Assembly: GCA_029939535.1 (NCBI GenBank)
Contig: JAOZST010000102.1
Span: forward strand, 1 to 13,359
Origin: NBML01 sp029939535
GTDB lineage: Bacteria > Desulfobacterota > Desulfobacteria > Desulfobacterales > Desulfobacteraceae
Length of the DNA: 13,359 nt
Reading direction: 5' to 3'
The notes beneath the pieces were generated by a model, which saw only the letters and a program-made list of their open reading frames with translations, was not told where the DNA came from and did not search any database. Positions within the stretch are counted from its first letter, which is position 1, and each line of letters starts with the position of its first letter. Made by a program: the position numbers and the translations under genes. Of this stretch, positions 7,479-13,359 are shown in pieces.

Positions 7479-7509
7479 GCGGGTGGTAAATTATTTGATA
7501 GCCACCTGC
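7479..7509. terminator. Inverted repeat after the response regulator (terminator or second activator site)
   Basis: Arms GCGGGTGG (7479-7486) and CCACCTGC (7502-7509) pair at seven of eight positions around a 15-base A+T-rich loop. It starts 16 bases past the regulator stop on the minus strand. There is no clean T run right after it, so as a rho-independent terminator it is weak. Its position next to the 17-base palindrome also allows a second activator site. Confidence 0.4.
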
Positions 7510-7524
7510 ACAGATCGTAAAAAA

Positions 7525-8871
7525 TCAAGCTGGTTTGATATCATACTTTTTAATCTTACTTCTCAATGTAGGCAGACTGATACCCAAGACCCTGGCTGAT
7601 TTCGTTTTGTTCCAGAGAAGCCTATCAAGGGTTTGGGCAATATGCCTTTTTTCGACATTGGCAAGGGAATAGGATTCAAGCCCCATCTGGGGAAACCGAT
7701 CGATCACATCCAATAATTTATCCACATCATCCTTTAACAGGACATTCCCCCTGCATCCTACAAGGGCCTGGACAATTGTATTTTCCAGCTCTCTGACATT
7801 TCCTTTCCAGGGATGATGGATAAACCTTTCCATGACCCCATCCTGGATTTTGGTAATCTTTGTCCCAAGCTCCTGGTTGATTTTAATTAAAAAATGCTCA
7901 ACCAATAATGGAATATCCATGAGTCTTTCCTGCAAAGGCGGTACCTCAATGGTAAAAACCTTGAGTCGGTAGAATAAATCTTCTTTGAAAAATCCTTTAT
8001 TGACTCTTTCGGCCAGATCACAATTACAGGCAGCAATGATGCGGCAATTTGACTTCAATAATACGGAACCTCCAACCCGGGTGTACTCCCTTCGTTGAAG
8101 GAAACCCAGGAGTTTGCCCTGAATACTCAATGGAAGCTGGGCAATTTCATCCAGTAGCAGGGTTCCGTTTCCAGCCTGCTCAATTTTCCCGCTGGTTTGG
8201 GTGTCTGCTCCTGTAAAAGCCCCTTTTTCATGGCCGAAAAGTTCACTTTCAAGCAGGTTCTCCACAACAGCGGAACAATCAAATACAATAAAGGGCTCCT
8301 CCTTAAAAGAACTGTTCAGGTGAATCACCCGGGCGATCAAATCTTTTCCAGTGCCGGTTTCTCCCTGGAGAAGCACATTCACCCGGCTGGTGCAGACAAG
8401 GCCCACCATCTTGAATATCCTTCGCATTTTTTCGCTCTTGCCAATGATCACCCAGGGGTTGTCAGACTTGTTTTTTGCAAATTCAAGGGCAAGGGTTTCC
8501 CTGTCAATTTCCAGTATATTAATGGCCCGGGTAACTGCTTTTTCAATTTCGCCCACATCCAGGGGCTTGTGAATATAATCAAATGCCCCCCTTTTAATTG
8601 CCACTATGGTAGTTTCCATATCCTGGAAAGCCGTGATCATGATGATTTTTGATGATTTTTTTTTCTTCATCATGGTTTGAAGGATATCCAGCCCATTGGA
8701 ATCCGGAAGACGTATATCCATTATCACAACATGGAAGGATTTTTCCATAAAGAGTTCCAAACCACTGGTTCCCGTTTCTGCCGTAAAAACTCTGTGCCCT
8801 TTTTCCGTAAGAAACATATTCAGGGATTCAAGGATGGAGGGCTCATCATCTATTACCAGGATTCTTGCCAT
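7525..8871 (-). CDS. Sigma-54-dependent response regulator (NtrC family: receiver, AAA+, Fis HTH)
   Basis: This 448-residue regulator has three domains. The receiver (1-120) has acidic D8-D9, phosphoacceptor D52, T80 and K102. The AAA+ sigma-54 activator domain (about 143-370) has Walker A GETGTGKD (170-177), the sigma-54 loop GAFTGA (217-222) and Walker B LLLDE with D241-E242. The Fis-type HTH occupies 403-448. All catalytic residues are intact, so it should be a working ATP-dependent activator of sigma-54 polymerase. ATG 8871 overlaps the kinase stop in a TGATG, with AAGG upstream; a longer reading from TTG 8934 lies inside the kinase gene and is rejected. The nearest target is the sigma-54 promoter 160 bases past its stop. 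A run of nine A in the receiver (KKKKSSK, residues 69-75) may be prone to slippage. Confidence 0.94.
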   Translation of the reverse strand: MARILVIDDEPSILESLNMFLTEKGHRVFTAETGTSGLELFMEKSFHVVIMDIRLPDSNGLDILQTMMKKKKSSKIIMITAFQDMETTIVAIKRGAFDYIHKPLDVGEIEKAVTRAINILEIDRETLALEFAKNKSDNPWVIIGKSEKMRRIFKMVGLVCTSRVNVLLQGETGTGKDLIARVIHLNSSFKEEPFIVFDCSAVVENLLESELFGHEKGAFTGADTQTSGKIEQAGNGTLLLDEIAQLPLSIQGKLLGFLQRREYTRVGGSVLLKSNCRIIAACNCDLAERVNKGFFKEDLFYRLKVFTIEVPPLQERLMDIPLLVEHFLIKINQELGTKITKIQDGVMERFIHHPWKGNVRELENTIVQALVGCRGNVLLKDDVDKLLDVIDRFPQMGLESYSLANVEKRHIAQTLDRLLWNKTKSARVLGISLPTLRSKIKKYDIKPA

Positions 8872-10036
8872 CAGGTATCTGCCTTTTTTCCAGTTTCCAT
8901 GGGAATCATTATTAAAAATAATGCTCCTTTGCATTCTCTTTTTTCAGCCCGTATAAATCCTTTGTGAGCCTTGATTATCCTTTTCACATTTGCCAGTCCC
9001 AGGCCAACCCCTTTGGTTTTCAAGGTAAAAAACGGTTTAAATATTTCTTCTTTTGTCTTTTCATCAAACCCCTGACCTTCGTCACTGATACTTATGCCTG
9101 CATATTCCCTATTCTGTTGTACTATTTTTTTAAATTTTACAATAATTTTTCCAAAGGAATCAGAGGATTCAATGGCATTGATAAGAATATTGATAAATGC
9201 CTGCCCCAGTTTCTCCCCATCTGCCATAATGGGCGGCAACTCATCTTCAACAATTGTGTTCACATGAATATTTTTTTCTTTGAATTTCATCTCCAGAAGT
9301 TCGATATAGGAATTCATGATATGGCAGATATTACAGGGTTTGATATTTATCTGCAAAGGCTTGGCAAAATCAAGAAGCTGATTCAAAATCTGTTCAAGCC
9401 GTATCACTTCGGAAACTGAAATATCCACCCTTCGCTTGTCATTTCCCGTGATCTTCCGGTTGGAACTCAAAATCTGGAGATTCATCTTAACCGAGGACAA
9501 AGGATTGCGAATCTCATGGGACAGGGATGCAGTGATCTGACCGATATAGGCCATACGTTCTGATTCCTGCAGGGCTGCCGTCCGCTTTTTAACAATTTTT
9601 TCAAGCTCCCGGTTCTGCTGAATAATTTTTTGCTGGTGCATGCCCTGGAAATGATCGCTGAACCGGTTCATGGTATAGGCAAGGCATAAATTAAGCCTCT
9701 CCAGAATCCTGTGGAGTTCTTTTTTGGGTGAATTTGGAATTACAAGATCAATTAAAATGATTCGATAGAGTTCAAAGGCTTTCTGGACATCAGACAACAA
9801 AAAACCAGCACCCAGGCGCATCTGGGTAATTTTATCAATAAATTCATTTATGGGATTATAATCTCCCTCCACCAATACATGATAATTTGCATCCACAGCC
9901 CAGGTAATAGTCTGCAAAAGTTCTTCAATCGGTCGTTTTGCATATTGCTCACCACATTCAGTGTGAAGTTTCTTAACCCACTCACTGATAATGAAAGATT
10001 TATGGTCATTTAAAAAATTTGAAAAAAAAAATCCAT
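8871..10036 (-). CDS. Soluble sensor histidine kinase with RsbRD-like N-terminal domain; start out of frame at a T10 run
   Basis: The kinase part is intact: H-box SHEIRNPLSS, N-box NILINAIESS, G1 DEGQGFD and G2 GVGLGLANV. Without the upstream segment (reading from TTG 9917) the phospho-His is residue 134 of 348; with it, 174 of 388. No membrane segment is seen, so it should be cytoplasmic. The first 110 or so residues are helical and resemble the RsbRD N-terminal domain (EW near the start, RPIEELL, EGDYNPINEFID, R-x-G-A-G-F-x-L-S-D-V). TTG 9917 cuts this domain. The domain frame stays open upstream but has no ATG, GTG or TTG before it enters the DJ-1 gene. ATG 10036, 18 bases after the DJ-1 stop, would give MDFFFSNFLNDHKSF if the T10 run had 11 or 8 T. 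Presumed partner of the response regulator downstream. Confidence 0.82.
10022..10031 (-). other. T10 run at kinase start (slippage or frameshift site)
   Basis: Ten T on the coding strand follow ATG-GA. As written, ATG 10036 reads eight codons and stops at TAA (10012-10010). One more T, two fewer, or a -1 ribosomal shift on the run joins this ATG to the kinase frame. It is a heptamer-type U-UUU-UUU slippery context and also long enough for polymerase slippage. Confidence 0.75.
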
Positions 10037-10054
10037 GATCCTGTTCCCAAAAAA

Positions 10055-10612
10055 TTAATCTGCTGACAGAGCAAGCCCCTGGGCCACCTGATTTTTCTTT
10101 TCCCTTGAATACAGCAGTTCAACCAGTTTTAATGCGAAATCGCATGCAGTTCCAGCTCCCCGGCTGGTGATGCAGTTTTCATGCACAACAACCTTTGATT
10201 CAACAATATTGCCATTATCAATCATATCCACAAATCCGGGATGACAGGTTACCTTTCCAGGAGTAACCAGGCCGTGGTGATGAAGGACCACTGCAGGAGA
10301 AGCACATACCGCTGCATAATATTTTTGTTGCTCTGCCTGTTTTTTCAGAAGGATCTCAAGCTCTTTTGAATCCCTGAGATTCTGGGCTCCGGGAATGCCG
10401 CCGGGCAGGACAATCAGATCGAATTCTTCATCCATACAGTCTTTGATCAATCGATCTGCTTTAAACTCAATTCCTCCCGAGGCCTTGATATTAATCGTAT
10501 CCACAGATGCTGCAATAACCGTGGCACCTGACCGCCTGAGCACATCAATGATGGTGATGGCTTCCATTTCCTCTGTGCCCTGGGCCACCGGAACAAGGAC
10601 TTTTTTTTCCAT
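10055..10612 (-). CDS. DJ-1/PfpI superfamily protein (YajL-like)
   Basis: This 185-residue protein has the DJ-1 pattern: E15 in QGTEEMEAI, GG in VLPGGIPGAQNL (about 68-79) and the nucleophile elbow VCASP with C103, followed by AVVLHHHGL. Length and motif spacing match bacterial YajL and human DJ-1, whose conserved Cys is at about 106. Members of this branch are linked to oxidative or carbonyl stress as glyoxalase, deglycase or chaperone-like proteins, and exact activities are disputed. AGGAG lies six bases before ATG 10612. It is the first gene of the minus-strand group and stops 18 bases before the kinase ATG at 10036. Whether its co-location with the two-component system has meaning is unknown. 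Confidence 0.92.
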   Translation of the reverse strand: MEKKVLVPVAQGTEEMEAITIIDVLRRSGATVIAASVDTINIKASGGIEFKADRLIKDCMDEEFDLIVLPGGIPGAQNLRDSKELEILLKKQAEQQKYYAAVCASPAVVLHHHGLVTPGKVTCHPGFVDMIDNGNIVESKVVVHENCITSRGAGTACDFALKLVELLYSREKKNQVAQGLALSAD

Positions 10613-10746
10613 GACATTCTCCTTTTTAAAATATTTCAGCGGATAAATATTGTATCTGTTTTAATTATTTATTACCGTATTAAAGGTTTCGGAGAATGTC
10701 CACAAATTTTAAGAAACGGATTTAAAAAAAATAAATTGGATTCAAA
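10613..10746. promoter_or_regulatory. Divergent promoter region between DJ-1 and YafD-like genes
   Basis: 134 A+T-rich bases separate the minus-strand DJ-1 start from the plus-strand phosphatase-family start, so both promoters should lie here. A TACAAT on the minus strand could be a -10 box for the DJ-1 group, but no clear -35 or sigma-54 element was seen. Confidence 0.45.
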
Positions 10747-11619
10747 ATGAGCATTTCAGGAAACAATCACTGGCTAAAAATTTTTTTTATCTGTATCCTC
10801 CTGGCTGCATTGGGCATATTTTTTTTATTTTCCGGAACGACTGTGAACAGATATTATCATATACAGACACCAGAAACCAGCCAAGTGATTGAATCTATTC
10901 CCGGATTCTCACATAATGCCTTTGACCCTGAATCCATAAAAATTCTTATCTGGAATATTTATAAAAGCAAAAGAATCGGCTGGAAAGATGATTTTACCAG
11001 GCTTTCAAAGGGGATGGATATTATCCTGATACAGGAAGCCAGTATGAAGGGTAAAGACCACAGAAATTTTGGTGTTCAAGGTATGGGAGGGAACTTTGCC
11101 AAAAGTTTTTCATACCATACAGAATCTGTCTTTGACACTGGAGTCATCACTCTGTCAAAAGTAAATCCTGTTTCAACGAGCTATCTTCAAACCAGGTCCA
11201 AAGAACCATTGACACATACCCCGAAAGTCTCACTTCTGACTGAATATTCATTCAAAAAAAACCGAAAAAACCTGCTCGTGGTTAATATTCACGGTATCAA
11301 TTTCGTCAGGTCTGCTGCATTTGAATCACAATTAACCGATCTTGAAAAAAAGATTAAAGAACACCAGGGCCCGATTATTTTTGCCGGTGATTTCAACACA
11401 TGGAATAAAAAAAGAATATTTATTTTATCCGGCATAATCGACCGGTTGGGATTAAAGGAAGTGGATTTCATTCCAGATACCCGGACAAAACGGTTCAGAT
11501 ATTTTCTGGATCATGTGTTTTATAAAGGACTGAGGATAAAACAGGCAAAGGTATTTAAAGATATCAGGTCATCCGACCATAAGGCCATGGAAATTGAATT
11601 TTCTCTTGCAAGCTCCTGA
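10747..11619 (+). CDS. Membrane-anchored endonuclease/exonuclease/phosphatase family protein (YafD-like)
   Basis: This 290-residue protein begins with one hydrophobic segment (about 10-29), likely a membrane anchor or uncleaved signal. The rest is an EEP fold with motifs in order: IWNIYK (N70), IQEA (E97), NIHGINF (H182), GDFNTW (D215, N217), LDHVFY (D255, H256) and the final SDHKAM (D277, H278). All metal-binding and catalytic positions of the family are present, so it should be an active Mg-dependent phosphodiesterase or nuclease. The WNIYK and HGINF wording is close to E. coli YafD, whose true substrate is unclear. The start has only a weak TTGGAT upstream. It is alone on the plus strand and ends 41 bases from the convergent cardiolipin synthase gene. 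Confidence 0.87.
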   Translation: MSISGNNHWLKIFFICILLAALGIFFLFSGTTVNRYYHIQTPETSQVIESIPGFSHNAFDPESIKILIWNIYKSKRIGWKDDFTRLSKGMDIILIQEASMKGKDHRNFGVQGMGGNFAKSFSYHTESVFDTGVITLSKVNPVSTSYLQTRSKEPLTHTPKVSLLTEYSFKKNRKNLLVVNIHGINFVRSAAFESQLTDLEKKIKEHQGPIIFAGDFNTWNKKRIFILSGIIDRLGLKEVDFIPDTRTKRFRYFLDHVFYKGLRIKQAKVFKDIRSSDHKAMEIEFSLASS

Positions 11620-11660
11620 ACAACCTTTATTGCCAGTGCGCATGGGAAAACCTACTTTTT

Positions 11661-13115
11661 TTATATAACCGGGGCAAACAGATGGGAAAGCCGGACCCCG
11701 AGTTTGAAAACCCAGCTTTTATTTTTGAAATCGGCTATACCTGATTCCCGGCATTTTAAAAAATCGGTTTCAAGCATTTTTTCCACTTCTCCCGCAAAAA
11801 CAGTATCATGGACAAGAATCCCTATTTCAAAATTCAGGTACAAAGAGCGGTTATCAATATTGGCCGTTCCCACAAGGGCCAGATCATCATCCACAAGAAC
11901 TACTTTCTGGTGCATGAACCCGTCTTCATACCTGAAGAAACGGATATTGGGAAAGGGGAACTGGTACAGGCAGGAATAAGATGCAAGGTATACCAGCATG
12001 TGGTCAGGCTTTAAAGGCAGCATGATACGAATATCTATCCCGCGAAGGGCAGCCAGCTGAAGGGCAGTTGAAACGGCGGCATCCGGAACAAAATAAGGAC
12101 TGGCAATCCAGAGGCGCTTTTCAGCTTGATTGATGAGCTGGACAAACATCAAGGAGCAGACTTCCAGCCTGGAGGCAGGGCCCGACGGCAGGACAATGGC
12201 ATTCATATCTCCTGCAGGTTCCGGTTCTGAGGCCAGTTCAACATCCGGCCGGTCCTGGGCAGACCAGTACCAGTCTTCTATAAATGTCACCTGTACGGCC
12301 TGCACTCCGGGTCCCTTTATTCTTACATGGGTGTCCCGCCAATGCCCGAATTCAGTGCTAAACCCAAGATATTCATCACCGACATTATGCCCGCCCACAA
12401 ATGCCACTCTTCCATCCACCACCACAATTTTTCTATGATTTCTGAAATTGATCTGGAACCGGTTTCTGATGCCCCGGGTTGTCCAGAAAGGCAACATATT
12501 GATCCCGGCCCTGCGCAATTTTAAAATATATTGAGTACCCAGCTTTTTAGACCCGACCTCATCATATAAAAAGAAAATTTTTATGCCGGCCGCAGCTTTT
12601 GCGATCAGATGATCTTTTAACCGATTGCCGGTATCATCATCCCGGACGATAAAAAATTCAATCAGTATATAGTGCTCTGCTTTGTCTATGGCATCAAAAA
12701 TTGCAGAGAATGTTGCCTGGCCGTCAATGAGCAGTTCAACATGGTTGTTCCGGCATGCAGACAATTTAGTAAGCCGGTCAAAATATTCCAGTTTTGTTGC
12801 CGGCAAAGCAAGCTTGTATTTTGATACCGGGGGCAATAATTTTACCAGGGAATTTTTATTTTTAGCATTTATTTCCCTGAGCGTCTCAATATATCCATTA
12901 AATTTATTCCTGCCAAATGCCAGGTACAGCGGCAGTGCGATGGGGGGGAAGGCCACAAGGGATACAGTCCATGCAACCGCCCCCTGTGATGTTCTGACGG
13001 TTAAGCCGGCATGTACCGCTGCCATTAGAGAAAAAAAATGAAACACCGTATAAAATTCAAGAAAAAATTTTATCATCCGTCCAGATCCATTCACCATCCA
13101 TAAATAAAAAAACAT
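11661..13115 (-). CDS. cls: Cardiolipin synthase-type phospholipase D protein
   Basis: This 484-residue protein has two hydrophobic N-terminal segments (about 15-38 and 46-67, ending LYLAFGRNKF) and two phospholipase D catalytic motifs. HKD1 is H227-x-K229 with D234 (HRKIVVVDG), and HKD2 is H402-x-K404 with D409 (HQKVVLVDD), followed by GTANIDNRS. This is the layout of bacterial ClsA, which joins two phosphatidylglycerol molecules to cardiolipin and releases glycerol at the inner membrane. Length is as usual for the family. The start is uncertain: ATG 13115 has no good ribosome site, and ATG 13097 and ATG 13076 (MIKFFLEFYTV) would serve, the last giving the more typical short N-terminus. No clear partner gene is visible. 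Confidence 0.93.
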   Translation of the reverse strand: MFFYLWMVNGSGRMIKFFLEFYTVFHFFSLMAAVHAGLTVRTSQGAVAWTVSLVAFPPIALPLYLAFGRNKFNGYIETLREINAKNKNSLVKLLPPVSKYKLALPATKLEYFDRLTKLSACRNNHVELLIDGQATFSAIFDAIDKAEHYILIEFFIVRDDDTGNRLKDHLIAKAAAGIKIFFLYDEVGSKKLGTQYILKLRRAGINMLPFWTTRGIRNRFQINFRNHRKIVVVDGRVAFVGGHNVGDEYLGFSTEFGHWRDTHVRIKGPGVQAVQVTFIEDWYWSAQDRPDVELASEPEPAGDMNAIVLPSGPASRLEVCSLMFVQLINQAEKRLWIASPYFVPDAAVSTALQLAALRGIDIRIMLPLKPDHMLVYLASYSCLYQFPFPNIRFFRYEDGFMHQKVVLVDDDLALVGTANIDNRSLYLNFEIGILVHDTVFAGEVEKMLETDFLKCRESGIADFKNKSWVFKLGVRLSHLFAPVI

Positions 13116-13253
13116 TTCTGTGGGATGATTCTATTAGGTACTGTTTTATAGCGAATCTAATTAACACACATATGTTACGATATGCAAGGGTATTGATCGT
13201 AGATAAAAAGGTATAAAAGCCCAGGCAAAATAATCGATCACCATGGGCAGAAT
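13116..13253. promoter_or_regulatory. Upstream region of cls
   Basis: 138 A+T-rich bases upstream of cls on the minus strand. TTGCAT and TTAATT at 17-base spacing could be -35 and -10 boxes, but the match is weak. The part next to the right-edge frame holds a hairpin (13248-13219). Confidence 0.3.
13219..13248 (-). terminator. Possible terminator after the right-edge gene
   Basis: GCCCATGG (13248-13241) pairs with CCTGGGC (13225-13219) over seven base pairs with one bulged base and a 15-base loop, followed on the minus strand by TTTTATACCTTTTT. It begins six bases after the stop of the partial right-edge frame. The T tract is interrupted, so the call is tentative. Confidence 0.4.
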
Positions 13254-13359
13254 TCAATGGAAACCGAGTACAAGGGCTGCTTGATAAAAGACAAAACTGG
13301 TAATCCAGGCGATACCAAGACCCAGAATCAGGCTTAGCAGTGTGATTCTCAGGGAGCGT
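13254..13359 (-). CDS. C-terminus of a possible membrane protein (cut by window edge)
   Basis: An open frame enters at the right edge and ends at TGA 13254 after 34 complete codons. It reads RSLRITLLSLILGLGIA and then a second hydrophobic stretch to LVLGFH, like the last transmembrane helix of an inner-membrane protein. A hairpin follows the stop. I do not recognise the family, and 34 codons are too few to be sure it is a gene. Confidence 0.4.
   Translation of the reverse strand, partial: RSLRITLLSLILGLGIAWITSFVFYQAALVLGFH

Larger units (their letters stand above)
7208..7524. other. 317-base regulatory gap between response regulator and liv operon
   Basis: No gene is seen in either strand. 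It is A+T-rich and holds, read along the minus strand, an inverted repeat just after the regulator stop (7509-7479), a 17-base palindrome (7478-7462), a sigma-54 promoter (7364-7349), an A+T-rich leader of about 130 bases, and a GGATCC-centred imperfect palindrome (7257-7238). Three copies of AACAGGC are also scattered through it. Confidence 0.8.

Noticed and set aside
8197..8652. 151-codon open frame on the plus strand inside the response regulator
   Set aside because: Antisense shadow of a complete AAA+ regulator; no ribosome site or domain.
8872..8934. Longer response regulator starting at 8934
   Set aside because: The extra 21 residues lie inside the kinase gene and precede a normal receiver start MARILVIDDE; the TGATG junction supports ATG 8871.
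8964..9419. 151-codon open frame on the plus strand inside the kinase
   Set aside because: Antisense shadow of the kinase ATPase domain; no recognisable protein family.
9915..9917. TTG 9917 as the true kinase start
   Set aside because: It cuts the RsbRD-like domain in the middle and has no good ribosome site; coding sequence clearly continues upstream. It remains possible only as an internal start.
11620..11660. Bidirectional terminator between the convergent genes
   Set aside because: No convincing stem flanked by T and A runs in the 41 bases; CCAGTGCGCATGG is only partly symmetric.
13057..13257. 66-codon minus-strand frame overlapping the cls start
   Set aside because: Overlaps cls in another frame, covers the likely promoter and hairpin, and shows no domain.
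1..13359. CRISPR array, tRNA/rRNA gene, IS element or phage genes
   Set aside because: No regular spaced repeats, no rRNA-like or cloverleaf sequence noticed, and no transposase, integrase or phage protein among the frames.

Overview
The window looks like chromosome from an anaerobic Desulfobacterota bacterium, probably of the Desulfobacterales type. This is inference from moderate G+C, the style of the proteins, and the pairing of a branched-chain-type ABC importer with an acyl-CoA ligase under sigma-54 control. No rRNA or tRNA gene, phage, IS element or CRISPR array was seen.

Left two thirds, all on the minus strand (read from high to low coordinates): a DJ-1/PfpI protein, a soluble sensor histidine kinase and a sigma-54 response regulator form one tight group (10612 to 7525). 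A 317-base regulatory gap follows. Next comes a 56-residue stand-alone Fis-type helix-turn-helix protein, then a complete HAAT-type ABC importer (binding protein, two permeases, two ATPases), an AMP-forming acyl-CoA ligase and a nitroreductase-family flavoprotein that runs off the left edge. Genes from the second permease to the ligase overlap or nearly touch.

The regulatory gap carries a near-perfect sigma-54 promoter (GGGCAC-N5-TTGCT, 7364 to 7349, minus strand). It faces the small HTH gene and the importer operon. About 100 bases upstream of it is a 17-base palindrome, beside a second inverted repeat. The simplest model is that the kinase senses a cytoplasmic signal, the response regulator binds the palindrome, and sigma-54 polymerase then transcribes a module that imports an organic acid, ties it to CoA and may reduce it. 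The substrate cannot be read from sequence.

The most unusual point is the kinase start. The RsbRD-like N-terminal domain continues upstream of the first standard in-frame start codon, and the only well-placed ATG (10036) is out of frame by one base at a run of ten T. This could be a sequencing error, phase variation, transcriptional slippage or -1 frameshifting.

Right third: a membrane-anchored YafD-like endonuclease/exonuclease/phosphatase protein on the plus strand converges on a cardiolipin synthase-type phospholipase D protein on the minus strand. A possible C-terminal fragment of a membrane protein lies at the right edge.
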